From: Olivibacter domesticus
Lineage (GTDB): Bacteria > Bacteroidota > Bacteroidia > Sphingobacteriales > Sphingobacteriaceae
Direction of reading: 5' to 3'
DNA length: 64,000 bases
Assembly: GCF_900109575.1 (NCBI RefSeq)
Contig: NZ_FOAF01000002.1
Coordinates: 248,001 to 312,000 of the forward strand
Part shown: positions 28,376 through 36,991 of the stretch, one piece after another
How the letters are laid out: every line of letters starts with the position of its first letter
How positions within the stretch are numbered: position 1 is the first letter of the stretch
Position numbers and translations under genes: made by a program
The notes under the pieces: model-generated
Told to the model about the DNA's origin: nothing
Database searches by the model: none
What the model saw: only the letters and a program-made list of their open reading frames with translations

Positions 28376-30007
28376 TTACTGGCGATCCATTAGGTCGGCA
28401 AGGGCGATCCGTTGAAAAACCAAGTCGGCTTGACTGCTTTCATATAGCACGCCTATATGACCGTCATCAATTTCAGTAATACATGAATAACCTCGACCAT
28501 TCCATTCGTCCAACAACACCCAATATTTTTCGGGCCAGGTAAGTCCTTCGTCCAGACTAACCTTTAAGGTTATTTGTTCACGTTTTGTTTTATTGTTCGG
28601 ATTGGTGAAAAATAATTTACCTTGCTGTGCATGTAAGCTTGCCATACAAGTTGGTTCGGGCAAGGCCTGATGACTCGAGGGATGCTCTTGCCATGTATCG
28701 CCCATATCGCTAGTGATAGCAACGGCTCTTCCATTGCTGCTAGAAGTGTCATTTCGATTGCTGTTAGCACGCATATTCAGCATTAATGAGCCATCTTTTA
28801 ATTCTACCACTGCACATTCCGTCGTACTTTCCTGTAATGCGGGTTTGGAGCTCAGCCAAGTCTTTCCGCCATCTTTGCTATAGGTAATATTAGAGAAAGC
28901 AAGCCCTTCCTTATTTCTTCCTTGTGTAGGTATTACCAAGGTACCATTTCGCATAGTAATCCCTTTGCCCGGCGCAGGCGCCCACAACCACCACTCCTTT
29001 TTTTTACACATAGTGGTAAGATTGACGGGTTCGCTCCATGTCTTCCCGTCATCAGTACTTTTAACCAGTAAAAATTGTGCCGTTTGCTTTATATTGAAGC
29101 CAGGCTGCGAACCTCGATCACGCCATTGATGATTCCACACGGTACTCGTGTCTGTTAATCCCTCTATCCACTTACCTTGCTTGTCCAGTACGCCATACAT
29201 CCAAGTTCCCGCCAAATAAATTGTACCTGATTGCTTATCTACTAAAATGCAGGCGTCCGAAATACCGTTGAATTTTTCTGGTAAGCCCTCCCATTCTCCC
29301 CTATCCATGGCTATACTAGTTGGTTCCCATGTTTTACCACCATCCGTGCTTCGTCTTAAACCAATATCAAGATTACCCTGTAAATCACGCGCTAAATCAT
29401 GCCTGACATCAAAGACCGCCAATAAAGTCCCTTTATTGCTGGTCGTTAAACCTGGTATGCGATAGGCAGCTGCCCGATCTGTTTCATCCTTCATGAGCAC
29501 ACCTACCCGGTGTTGCTTTATATTATTGGTATTTTCAACTTTTATATTTTCATCTGCAATCAACGCTTTTGAACAAACGACCGAAAGTGAGGTGGAGAGC
29601 GAAAGCTCACTATTCAACTCTACCGCCAGCCAACAAATGATACTATCAGTTACTACAGGAAATTTACCTTCCAAGACAAATGTATCAGTAGGTTCCTTCG
29701 ATTCACTTATCAATACTAATTGGTTACTATCTGATAGATTATTGCGAAGAGATTTATTTTTATCAATAAACAAACGTGCTGCCTTTATTCCTTTTACAGC
29801 ATCTCCGTCGTTTTTCCGAATCGTTAAACGAAAGCTCGTCCCTTCCTTTGAATTACCGGTGAATTTCAAACGTAGTATTGGGTTGTTCTTTTTATACAAG
29901 AGAATCGGTACTTCAAAATGCGTTTGACTAAGTGTAAGCTCTTTCGCAACTACGGTTCCAAAAAGTAAAGCACTGAATAGCAAGGAGCAGATAAACTTCA
30001 TTGGCAA
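28376..30007 (-). CDS. nanH: Exported sialidase (exo-alpha-neuraminidase), GH33
   Basis: 543 aa. Signal peptide MPMKFICSLLFSALLFGTVVA, then a ~150-residue N-terminal beta domain of Bacteroidota sialidases, then the six-bladed propeller. It shows the arginine-triad YRIPGLTTS (RIP motif), five Asp-boxes (STDGGKTW, STDDGKTW, SKDGGKTW, TSDMGDTW, SLDEGLTW), and late YSCITEIDDGHIGVLYE with the catalytic Tyr/Glu region. It releases terminal sialic acid from glycoconjugates outside the cytoplasm, supplying nanA encoded next. The gene is first in a minus-strand operon; the 101-nt gap upstream carries a palindrome that is a candidate operator. Confidence 0.94.
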   Translation of the reverse strand: MPMKFICSLLFSALLFGTVVAKELTLSQTHFEVPILLYKKNNPILRLKFTGNSKEGTSFRLTIRKNDGDAVKGIKAARLFIDKNKSLRNNLSDSNQLVLISESKEPTDTFVLEGKFPVVTDSIICWLAVELNSELSLSTSLSVVCSKALIADENIKVENTNNIKQHRVGVLMKDETDRAAAYRIPGLTTSNKGTLLAVFDVRHDLARDLQGNLDIGLRRSTDGGKTWEPTSIAMDRGEWEGLPEKFNGISDACILVDKQSGTIYLAGTWMYGVLDKQGKWIEGLTDTSTVWNHQWRDRGSQPGFNIKQTAQFLLVKSTDDGKTWSEPVNLTTMCKKKEWWLWAPAPGKGITMRNGTLVIPTQGRNKEGLAFSNITYSKDGGKTWLSSKPALQESTTECAVVELKDGSLMLNMRANSNRNDTSSSNGRAVAITSDMGDTWQEHPSSHQALPEPTCMASLHAQQGKLFFTNPNNKTKREQITLKVSLDEGLTWPEKYWVLLDEWNGRGYSCITEIDDGHIGVLYESSQADLVFQRIALADLMDRQ

Positions 30008-30038
30008 TTATTTCCGTTTAGTAAGTAATTTATTGTAT

Positions 30039-30053
30039 TTATGTTCTACATAA
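30039..30053. promoter_or_regulatory. Candidate operator upstream of nanH (TTATGT-TCT-ACATAA)
   Basis: A perfect 6-bp inverted repeat with a 3-nt spacer, 32 to 46 nt before the sialidase start. Its core TGTTCTACATA recurs (TGTACTACATA) in front of the adjacent FadR-type regulator. FadR-family regulators bind short palindromes of this size. The assignment is an inference. Confidence 0.45.
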
Positions 30054-30108
30054 TAAAGGTAGAGACAATTTTTGGAAATCCAAGTAATTCAACATCTTTT
30101 TGAGAAAA

Positions 30109-30834
30109 TTATGCTTCTTTATTTTTAATATGTTCTAACCAGGCAAAATGAGGTTCCAGATGTATACGCATGCCATTCCTAAATTCTTCTATCGATCCTG
30201 TTTTTAAAATTTGCACGAGATCGCTATGTGATATACCCCCTGGTTTATAATGATCTTTTTCAAAAGCTACTACATAATCGAACAAAGGTAAAAGCATATT
30301 TTGAAATCTTTTAAGTGTGTCATTGTTCGTCATGGAGTAGAGTTTACCATGAAAAGCTATTTCATTTTTTATTCTGAATTTCTCGCTATCTGGCTTTTCT
30401 TTGGCTACTATTTTCTCAAGCTCTCGAAGATCTTTCTCCGTTTTATACATAAACAAAACATCAGCTAAACCCATTTCCAATACAAGGCGTAGCCCAAAAA
30501 TATCGTAAAGAATGCTATCTGGCATAATTAGCGGGTCGAGCACTTTTTCAAATGACCCCAAAATATCCGGTTCGGCTAGCACCATTCCCCTTTTCTTCTT
30601 GGTTTCGATCAATCCGAGTGCTTTCAATCTACTGAGTGCCTCTCTTACAATATTGCGACTGACACCTAAAGAGGCGGCTATTTCCAATTCCTTAGGTAAT
30701 AGATCTCCTGGCTTAAATGCTTTTTTCTTAAAATATTCCCGCAGCTTGAGTTCCACCTGATCGGCCATAGTAAGACTGTTAAGCTTCGGCAAGTCAAACT
30801 CAAGGTGTTTTACAGTTGTTTTTGAATCATCCAT
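30109..30834 (-). CDS. FadR-subfamily GntR transcriptional regulator
   Basis: 241 aa. N-terminal winged helix-turn-helix (about 20-88): MADQVELKLREYF, GDLLPKELEIAASLGVSRNIVREALSRLKALGLIETKKKRGMVLAEP, the classic GntR signature. The C-terminal all-helical FCD domain (about 100-235) carries conserved metal-site residues FH in EIAFHGKLY, SH in GISHSDL and H/H in RIHLEPHF. It is divergently placed from nothing but sits directly upstream of the sialidase operon in the same orientation, so it is the likely local repressor, responding to a sialic-acid intermediate. NanR of E. coli is also a FadR-type regulator. Confidence 0.92.
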   Translation of the reverse strand: MDDSKTTVKHLEFDLPKLNSLTMADQVELKLREYFKKKAFKPGDLLPKELEIAASLGVSRNIVREALSRLKALGLIETKKKRGMVLAEPDILGSFEKVLDPLIMPDSILYDIFGLRLVLEMGLADVLFMYKTEKDLRELEKIVAKEKPDSEKFRIKNEIAFHGKLYSMTNNDTLKRFQNMLLPLFDYVVAFEKDHYKPGGISHSDLVQILKTGSIEEFRNGMRIHLEPHFAWLEHIKNKEA

Positions 30835-30862
30835 TGCGCAAGATGCAAATTTTAATCAAAAA

Positions 30863-30931
30863 TATGTAGTACAAAAAAAACAATACCAACAAAAATACTA
30901 AGTGTTTTATTAAAATCCATGTATAATACAT
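30863..30931. promoter_or_regulatory. Two candidate operators upstream of the FadR-type regulator
   Basis: TATGTAGTACA at 30863-30873 shares an 11-nt core with the palindrome before nanH, and ATGTATAATACAT at 30919-30931 is a perfect palindrome around one base. Both sit 30 to 100 nt before the regulator start, suitable for autoregulation. This is inferred from sequence similarity among three sites. Confidence 0.4.
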
Positions 30932-31073
30932 TCTATCATTGCTATTGCTTTCTTCATTACGATTAAATCCTTATATTTAAAAGATGATAACCGAAAATAA
31001 TAATCGAATTCAGGTTAATAACAAAAGAAGCAACAGCGTATATTAACTGCATCTCCCTAAAATCACTATCGTC

Positions 31074-31322
31074 ATGACTATCAAGCAAATTTTCCGAAAC
31101 ATTTTTTTATTATTGCTAGTGTTGGCAAATGTAAGTTGTGATCAGATTTCTAAACACATCGCCCGAACAAATCTTTCTTACTATGAAGAGGTTAAAGTAA
31201 TAAGCAATCAAGACGGGGATATTTAATATGGCCGACGTTTCTATTATGATAGGGATGGGACTTATCTTAATAAATCTTATATCCAAGAAAAACAAAGACT
31301 TGACGCCAGATTCTTTAGCTGA
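31074..31322 (+). pseudogene. Small lipoprotein interrupted by an in-frame stop
   Basis: The ATG at 31074 opens a lipoprotein signal (FRNIFLLLLVLANVSC, Cys22) and reads 50 codons to a TAA at 31224-31226. The same frame stays open and protein-like for another 31 codons (YGRRFYYDRDGTYLNKSYIQ...) to a TGA at 31320-31322. Either a 50-aa lipoprotein is made, or one nonsense mutation has broken an 82-residue gene. I favour the latter because residues after the stop look as coding as those before. The family is not recognised. Confidence 0.45.
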
Positions 31323-31384
31323 ATAAACCTTACAGGTAAACTTGAGTCTTAACTATATAAGTAAAAACAAATATAGATTAGCAT

Positions 31385-31663
31385 ATGACTCAAGCGACTC
31401 CAACGAATAGACTAAAACAGGTAATTATACTGGTAACGTTTATATTGCTGCTCTCAGCATGTGAAGTAAACAATTACAACCCTGAAAACTATTGGCCACA
31501 AACAGGTGATAGAATCGATATGGTAGAAAATTTCTGGGGACTTCCAGATGATAGCGAATCATTTTATGAAGGAAACTTATACATTGTCACTTACTACTAC
31601 TATGATCAAGGAGTATATATTGATTTTATTGGAGATGAAGTAGATCTCGTCGGCAATTTATAA
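31385..31663 (+). CDS. Small hypothetical lipoprotein
   Basis: 92 aa. N-terminal signal QVIILVTFILLLSAC with a canonical lipobox (LSAC, about Cys25). The mature 67 residues are acidic and aromatic (YNPENYWPQTGDRIDMVENFWGLPDD; VTYYYYDQGVYIDFIGDEVDLV), possibly one small beta domain that resembles SmpA/BamE-like folds in length only. Next to the interrupted lipoprotein and 46 nt before a Nudix gene. Function unknown. Confidence 0.65.
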   Translation: MTQATPTNRLKQVIILVTFILLLSACEVNNYNPENYWPQTGDRIDMVENFWGLPDDSESFYEGNLYIVTYYYYDQGVYIDFIGDEVDLVGNL

Positions 31664-31708
31664 AGCGGACTAAATTTTTTATACTAAATTCTTCAATTAG
31701 CACTATTT

Positions 31709-32101
31709 ATGATTGACAAATTAGCTTTTATCGAAATTCAAAATAATAAAATTTTATCTACACGAAGCAGAGGAAAAGATGTTTACTATATACCTGGAGG
31801 GAAAAGAGAAAAAGGAGAAACAGATCTGCAAGCTTTAATGCGAGAGATTGAAGAAGAACTAACGATCATATTAGATCCTTCATCGCTTTCCTTCTATGGA
31901 GAATTTATGGCTCAAGCACATAGTCATCCAGCGGGTGTTATGGTAAACATGCGGTGTTATACTGCTTCTTACGAGGGAACAATTCACCCCGCTGCAGAAA
32001 TTGAAGAAGTGGCCTGGTTAACTTATAATGATAGAGATCGTGTATCTGAAGTGGATACGCTGATTTTTGATGATTTAAAATCAAGGGGCTTATTATTTTA
32101 A
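31709..32101 (+). CDS. Nudix hydrolase
   Basis: 130 aa single-domain Nudix protein. The Nudix box runs about residues 30-53 (GGKREKGETDLQALMREIEEELTI): the Gly, first Glu, and REIEEE catalytic core are intact, while the Gly after EE is replaced (ELTI), a common variation. It hydrolyses a nucleoside diphosphate linked to some group X with Mg2+; substrate unknown. The protein starts directly with MIDKLAFIEIQNNKIL, the first strand of the fold, so the start is well supported. Confidence 0.88.
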   Translation: MIDKLAFIEIQNNKILSTRSRGKDVYYIPGGKREKGETDLQALMREIEEELTIILDPSSLSFYGEFMAQAHSHPAGVMVNMRCYTASYEGTIHPAAEIEEVAWLTYNDRDRVSEVDTLIFDDLKSRGLLF

Positions 32102-32377
32102 TCCACTATGGGATAAATTAGCCGAAGAAGTCATGGCAAATGATGTTTATGGTCGAAGGAAAAACTGATCTTTCGCTTGAAATTGGCCTAAAAATATTCT
32201 GGTAGCACTATCTAAGTAATGGCAGGACTTTTGTCAGAAGATTTTAAGCCAGAGTTTTTGGATACTTTTTGCGGAAAAAAGTATCACAGAATGAATAAAG
32301 AGATTGTAGTCATAATAACCGATATACTCATTATTTTAATCCATATACTTAATAAATTATTCAAAGTCAGAAAGATA
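32102..32377. other. Intergenic stretch with stem-loop and possible gene remnant
   Basis: Between two Nudix genes. Just after the first one there are two short overlapping protein-like frames near 32105-32210 (LAEEVMANDVYGRR and MVEGKTDLSLEIGLKIFW) that differ by a frame, perhaps a broken gene piece. GATACTTTTT-GCGGA-AAAAAGTATC at 32261-32285 is a perfect 10-bp stem-loop. No intact gene is seen. Confidence 0.4.
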
Positions 32378-32770
32378 TTATAGGTGTTGTAAACGCTCTA
32401 CGATTGGCTGGTCTGCTCCTACCCAATTGAGTGTTTTAAGATGTTCTTTCGGTAACCAGTTAGCATTAATATGTTCTGTAAGCTTAAGTTCACGGGTGGA
32501 GGTTAAGCATAAAAAGGCTGTTAATGTAACCATAAAATCCGGATACTGGTGATTTACAACGGCAATTTTATGCGTCACTGTTATTTGAAGATCAAGCTCC
32601 TCCTCAATTTCTCTTAAAAGCGCATCCTGCTCCAGTTCACCCGGCTCTATCTTGCCGCCCGGAAATTCATATTTATAACGCAGATAATCAAATTTACTTT
32701 CTCCTTTTTGCACACATAGCACTTCTCCATTGTGCTCTATAACCGCAGCGACTACTTTATAATGATTCAT
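32378..32770 (-). CDS. Nudix hydrolase, MutT/CTP-pyrophosphohydrolase type
   Basis: 130 aa. MNHYKVVAAVIEHNGEVLCVQKGESKFDYLRYKYEFPGGKIEPGE is the start of the MutT/NudG-like group, and the Nudix box GGKIEPGELEQDALLREIEEELDLQI is complete. The WEFPGGK-type segment (here YEFPGGK) is typical of enzymes that clean oxidised or noncanonical (d)NTPs such as 8-oxo-dGTP or 5-methyl-dCTP. Cytoplasmic. It is convergent with the first Nudix gene and not closely similar to it. Confidence 0.88.
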   Translation of the reverse strand: MNHYKVVAAVIEHNGEVLCVQKGESKFDYLRYKYEFPGGKIEPGELEQDALLREIEEELDLQITVTHKIAVVNHQYPDFMVTLTAFLCLTSTRELKLTEHINANWLPKEHLKTLNWVGADQPIVERLQHL

Positions 32771-32874
32771 TTACGACTCTTTTGCTTTCAAAATAACAAA
32801 CAAATTTCATATAAAATATTGTTACGGCAAAAAAGGTTTTTCGATACAAACACTTTCATCATGACCATAATTCG

Positions 32875-33108
32875 CTAGTTGGAGGGATTCTACGGGTAGG
32901 CTTAGGGGTACAGCGGAGGCAAGGCGGCCTTGGAGGATACGGCAGCAGCGAGCAGCAAAGCATTGGCAGCACAGTTGGATCTGCATCTATCAAGCGGATT
33001 GAGGAAGCGCAGCGACTGCAATCCGCGCCATGGGAGCTTCGCAATCAGGTGCGACGTAGCGTTCACAAGCCTTGATTCTTTGCTCCTTTCTTATCAAGAA
33101 GAAAGGAG
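32875..33108. repeat. GC-rich intergenic block with inverted repeats
   Basis: About 230 nt clearly richer in G and C than its surroundings and with no convincing ORF. It contains GCGGATTG (32993-33000) matched by CAATCCGC (33018-33025), and ends in a perfect 10-bp stem-loop, CTCCTTTCTT-ATCAAG-AAGAAAGGAG (33083-33108). The composition and internal symmetry suggest a dispersed intergenic element or a structured RNA; its copy number cannot be seen here. Confidence 0.4.
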
Positions 33109-33342
33109 ATGAAAAGAAGAATAAAATAAAAATTCTTTGTTAAAAACGATTACCGTGTATAGGAACCATTTATTATAAGTTCTTTAAGAGAAAATCGTTT
33201 TATGGGAACTGTCAGGTATTTTTAAGTTCGGGAAAATTTAACATTTTTTTATGTTTAATATACCGAAATTTACCTGCTAGATCTAATATACTATTTCAAT
33301 AAAAAAACGTTATTAGGTTATTACATATAAAAAACACAGAAC

Positions 33343-34023
33343 ATGAAATTAGTAGGGAAATTATTATTTGTACCCATTCTCTTAGGAGCCTTTTTTGTCT
33401 TAACCTCAGCAAATTCAGACAACAAAGAAACAGAAAGAATTAAGAAGTCCATCGCCGTGGTAAAGGATTTCAGTGAGATGAAGGAAAGCATACCGTCTAC
33501 ATTATTAGAACAAGCCCAGGGCATTGTAATCATTCCGAAGATGATAAACGCGGGGTTGGGCATAGGTGGAAAAAGAGGAAGAGGAATCGCTATGGTTAAA
33601 TTATCATCAGGCGAATGGAGTAATCCGGTTTTTATGACCATCACAGGTGGCAGCATTGGTTTTCAAGCTGGTGTGCAAGCAGTTGATTTAGTGTTACTGT
33701 TCAAACACAAGGAATCGCTTACCGATGCTAAAAAAAGTGAATTCACAATTGGGGGGGATTTATCTGTGGCAGCGGGACCTGTAGGCAGGAACACCAGCGC
33801 AAATACCGATTATAAATTGGAAGCAGAAGTTTATTCGTATTCACGTAGCAAGGGCCTATTTGCTGGTGTAAGTGTTAACGGCTCTAATTTAGCTTTTGAT
33901 AAAACGGCTATTGCAAATTTTTATGGAAGCGATGTAAGCACTTCTTATTTATTTAAAAGTGCCAGCGAAACTTCTACAGATATTAAATCACTTCGTTCCA
34001 TTCTAGCCGAAATGGAAAAATAA
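33343..34023 (+). CDS. SYLF-domain (Ysc84-type) lipid-binding protein, exported
   Basis: 226 aa with a signal peptide (KLLFVPILLGAFFVLTSA). The SYLF domain covers most of the mature protein: IPSTLLEQAQGIVIIPKMINAGLGIGGKRGRGIAMVKL, WSNPVFMTITGGSIGFQAGVQAVDLVLLF, and FTIGGDLSVAAGPVGRNTSA ... AEVYSYSRSKGLFAGVSVNGSNLAFD, all characteristic. Eukaryotic SYLF proteins bind phosphoinositides; bacterial ones are periplasmic and of unknown role, probably linked to membranes. Monocistronic, followed by a terminator. Confidence 0.93.
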   Translation: MKLVGKLLFVPILLGAFFVLTSANSDNKETERIKKSIAVVKDFSEMKESIPSTLLEQAQGIVIIPKMINAGLGIGGKRGRGIAMVKLSSGEWSNPVFMTITGGSIGFQAGVQAVDLVLLFKHKESLTDAKKSEFTIGGDLSVAAGPVGRNTSANTDYKLEAEVYSYSRSKGLFAGVSVNGSNLAFDKTAIANFYGSDVSTSYLFKSASETSTDIKSLRSILAEMEK

Positions 34024-34105
34024 CAATCTGTAAAAAGATTATTAATGCTATTTATACGGCTTGTAAAACCGAGCAAAAACAGCAACTCATTTTAAAAGTA
34101 AAAAG

Positions 34106-34144
34106 GCCCGGACTTAAGTAAACAGATTAAGCCGGGCAATTTTT
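34106..34144. terminator. Intrinsic terminator between convergent genes
   Basis: GCCCGGaCTTAA pairs with TTAAG-CCGGGC (11 bp, one bulged A) around a 9-nt loop, followed by AATTTTT on the plus strand; it ends the SYLF transcript. The minus strand also shows an A-rich/T-rich flank, so it may serve the DUF218 operon too. Confidence 0.7.
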
Positions 34145-34150
34145 GAATTT

Positions 34151-35449
34151 TTAAGGATCAAGCGGTTCAGTAGCGTCGATCTGCAAGGCTTGTGGTAAAG
34201 GCCAAAACTCCTGTTCAGTGTCTGATAGTCTTTTACCAAGACGGTAAGGCACATAACCTAATTCTTTTTGGCATCTTGCGTCCATATTGGTAATAAAGTA
34301 GCTCTGATACTTATCCGTGGAAGTTATGGCAGGTTTATCGCTTGGAATGCCGTAACGATAGATGATCCGGGCACAATTGCGCATATTTGTTGTCGTATGC
34401 CGTGCGTGGGGCTCAATCAAAATCGCTTCCTCAGGAACCTGCATGACTTCGATCAGGTATTTTTTCATTTCAACGGCTTCGATATATTTAGTCTTGTATG
34501 GGTGCACTGCACCGCCAGAAACCATAATAAACGGCGCTAACCCAGCTTTATAACGATTCGCCGCCACCCTGCAACGTAACATACCCGCAGCACTCAATGC
34601 CACGTTCGGATCTTCAGGTCCTGCACCAGGCACCAAAATCAAACTGTAAGGATATCGTTCCCATTGCATTATCTTAATCCGGTCGAATGCGGCTTTATTT
34701 TCAGTTAGGGTCATCGGTTCATTATTTGCTGCATCAAAACGTTCATTGATCTCCAGTAAACGCAGAGCGGCCTCTAAACTACTTCCAAAAAATAAATCCA
34801 GCTTGGAAGGATTATCAGCGATGGCTGCTACAACGTCACATAAGAGATTGAAATAGGAACGTGCGTGTACATCAAAGGCAATTGAATCAATTTTTGGGTA
34901 ATGGGGAGCTTTTCCTCCTCCATATACGGAAATGGCATAGTTTACACCATCGATGTCCTTTTTCCATGCAGCTATGAACTCTTCTTCCGGAGGTAACCGG
35001 TTAAATTGATAGTAAGTACCGGATGGCTTCAATTGCTCTTTCACCAAATTGGATAATATAGGCGAGGTGCGGAACAACTGCCGTAACGCCGCATTAGCTG
35101 TTTCGATATCCTGTTTGGGATAAGCAAGTGCATCCAACAAACAACCCGTATCCTCGCAATCTTTAAGTGCTTGCTGCAATTGTTTTTGATGTTTTTTAGC
35201 TAAAGCATTTAGTGAAGGATCAGCCAACAGTATTTTTTTTAGCTCCTTTTGCTGCATGAACGACAATAAGTAATAGTTTTTCACTTTCACCGTTTCCTCG
35301 GGAGAAAGTTGTTCAAGAGGTATCCGAAAATGGACATCTACGCCATTCAGATCTTGGGCTTTAGCAGCAAAAAAACAAATCAATATAAACGCAGAAAACA
35401 GGCTGGGGAGATACTCCCTTAGCCTGTTTATATTTACTATTTTTCTCAT
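34151..35449 (-). CDS. DUF218 (ElyC/SanA/YdcF-like) protein with signal peptide and long N-terminal domain
   Basis: 432 aa. A signal peptide (SLFSAFILICFFAAKAQ) is followed by ~210 helical residues of unknown kind, then the DUF218 core: YPYSLILVPGAGPEDPNVALSAAGMLRCRVAANRYKAGLAPFIMVSGGAVHPYKTKYIEAVEMKKYLIEVMQVPEEAILIEPHARHTTTNMRN (about 260-355), with the conserved Pro-Gly, Ser-Gly-Gly, Glu and Arg-His-Thr-Thr positions. ElyC and SanA act in envelope polysaccharide metabolism. Third gene of the SusC-SusD operon, 8 nt after SusD, where a glycan-binding lipoprotein or enzyme is expected. Role in the locus unknown. Confidence 0.85.
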   Translation of the reverse strand: MRKIVNINRLREYLPSLFSAFILICFFAAKAQDLNGVDVHFRIPLEQLSPEETVKVKNYYLLSFMQQKELKKILLADPSLNALAKKHQKQLQQALKDCEDTGCLLDALAYPKQDIETANAALRQLFRTSPILSNLVKEQLKPSGTYYQFNRLPPEEEFIAAWKKDIDGVNYAISVYGGGKAPHYPKIDSIAFDVHARSYFNLLCDVVAAIADNPSKLDLFFGSSLEAALRLLEINERFDAANNEPMTLTENKAAFDRIKIMQWERYPYSLILVPGAGPEDPNVALSAAGMLRCRVAANRYKAGLAPFIMVSGGAVHPYKTKYIEAVEMKKYLIEVMQVPEEAILIEPHARHTTTNMRNCARIIYRYGIPSDKPAITSTDKYQSYFITNMDARCQKELGYVPYRLGKRLSDTEQEFWPLPQALQIDATEPLDP

Positions 35450-35457
35450 TGAATATA

Positions 35458-36978
35458 TTAATATCCTGGATTTTGGTACATTTTCTCGGGATCTAACTGA
35501 TATTCATCATACGGAATCGGGAAATACCGATCTTTCGTACTAATGTTATTCAAATTAGCCAAACCATAGTTGCTTTGGCTCTTTGCCTTAAAATAGGCAA
35601 CCAATTCTGCGGCGGTATAATTTCGGACCAGGTCGAACCAGCGATGGTTTTCAAAAGCCAGCTCTACACGTCGTTCGTGAAGAATAGCTTCCTTTAATGT
35701 GGGGTACTTTGTAGCATAAGTGGCATTTTGCATAGTTTCCTGGTAAGCAGGCATGCCAGCGCGAGCCCTTACCTGATTCAATAAAGCAATTGCTTCATTA
35801 TCTTTACCTAATTTCATCTTGGTCTCGGCTAATAACAACATGATGTCTGCATAACGAATCACAATCCAATCGTTTCCACCCCACCCCTGCTCACCAGCTG
35901 CCGGACTGGTGTCTCTAAATTTAGTGATAAACCAATCACTCACTTGCGGATCCGCAGCAAACTTCACCGAAAAATCCTTTCGGAGATCCCCCTGTTCATA
36001 GTCGTTCACTAAATCACGTTTGGCCATACCTCCTGATCCTGTGGACGGTTTTAGGGAATTGATCGTTTCTCCCTTTGCTTGATTATTACGCGCGATAGCA
36101 GAGGAATAATTCTGATCGCCTTGCAGGTATTGGATCTGGAAAACCAACTCTTTACATGTGTTTTTCTTGTTTACATCAAATACATCAGTGTAAGGAATTT
36201 CTTTTAATTCGCCAAAACTCCGCATATCATAGGCAGCAGAAAGATAGGTCTCTGCTTGTTGAAGATTGGTTTGGGTATCTTCACTTAAAGTGGAGCTCAT
36301 GGTCAGATATACCTGTCCAAGTAAGGCATTGATGGCTGCCTTGGAAACTCTTCCAACAGCATAATCCCATTGTTCATTGGGTAAATTGCTGTCTAGGGCC
36401 TCCGTTAGATCCTTTACAATCTGAGCATATACCACAGGTTCATCTTGTCGATAGGCTATCGCCGATATCTCATCTGTCGTTGTGGGCGGAACTGTTGTTA
36501 AAGGAATCGCGCCCCATTTTCGCACCATATGAAAATACAGAAGTGCCCGGATGAATTTAGTCTCCGCCATATACCTTTTTTTAGTGTCTTCATTCGAAAA
36601 GGCCACTTCATCAACATGGGCCAATAAGGTATTACATCGGGCTATCCCGTCATACATGTTTACCCAATGCGTTTTCAGGTAAGAATTACTGGGAAGTAAA
36701 GAGAAATCATTAAACTGAAAGGGTTCTCCCGAGTTTGATTGATTATCGTTCGTGCCGGTATTATCCGATCGTTGTTCGCTATACAGGCTACTCGTTTCAC
36801 CAAGGGTGTTTCCATTGCGAAGTGCTTGATATAAACCGTTGACAGCTAATAAGACGTCATTCTCTGTTTTAAAATAGTCGTCTATTTGGGTTGCATTCGG
36901 ATCCGTTTGATCCAAAAAATCTTTACTACAGGAGCCTAATGTCATGATAGCAAGAGGCAAAATATATTTCCATTTCAT
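35458..36978 (-). CDS. SusD/RagB-family lipoprotein
   Basis: 506 aa. Lipobox TLGSC (Cys17) then SKDFLDQTDPNATQIDDYFKTENDVLLAVNGLYQALRNG, the standard SusD opening. Mid-region ETKFIRALLYFHMVRKWGAIPL and C-terminal HERRVELAFENHRWFDLVRN are the family signatures. The RYADIMLLLAETKMKLGKDNEAIALLNQVRARAGMP stretch is the usual TPR helix pair. It starts 13 nt after the SusC gene and forms its surface lid. Substrate unknown, since the operon contains no glycosidase. Confidence 0.96.
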   Translation of the reverse strand: MKWKYILPLAIMTLGSCSKDFLDQTDPNATQIDDYFKTENDVLLAVNGLYQALRNGNTLGETSSLYSEQRSDNTGTNDNQSNSGEPFQFNDFSLLPSNSYLKTHWVNMYDGIARCNTLLAHVDEVAFSNEDTKKRYMAETKFIRALLYFHMVRKWGAIPLTTVPPTTTDEISAIAYRQDEPVVYAQIVKDLTEALDSNLPNEQWDYAVGRVSKAAINALLGQVYLTMSSTLSEDTQTNLQQAETYLSAAYDMRSFGELKEIPYTDVFDVNKKNTCKELVFQIQYLQGDQNYSSAIARNNQAKGETINSLKPSTGSGGMAKRDLVNDYEQGDLRKDFSVKFAADPQVSDWFITKFRDTSPAAGEQGWGGNDWIVIRYADIMLLLAETKMKLGKDNEAIALLNQVRARAGMPAYQETMQNATYATKYPTLKEAILHERRVELAFENHRWFDLVRNYTAAELVAYFKAKSQSNYGLANLNNISTKDRYFPIPYDEYQLDPEKMYQNPGY

Positions 36979-36991
36979 CTTATATACTATT

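Noticed and set aside
29493-29927. 144-aa plus-strand ORF inside the sialidase gene
   Set aside because: The minus-strand sialidase has signal peptide, RIP motif and five Asp-boxes; this is the antisense frame.
32930-33112. 60-aa ORFs on both strands in the GC-rich intergenic block
   Set aside because: High GC alone opens frames on both strands; the products show no family features and inverted repeats explain the block better.
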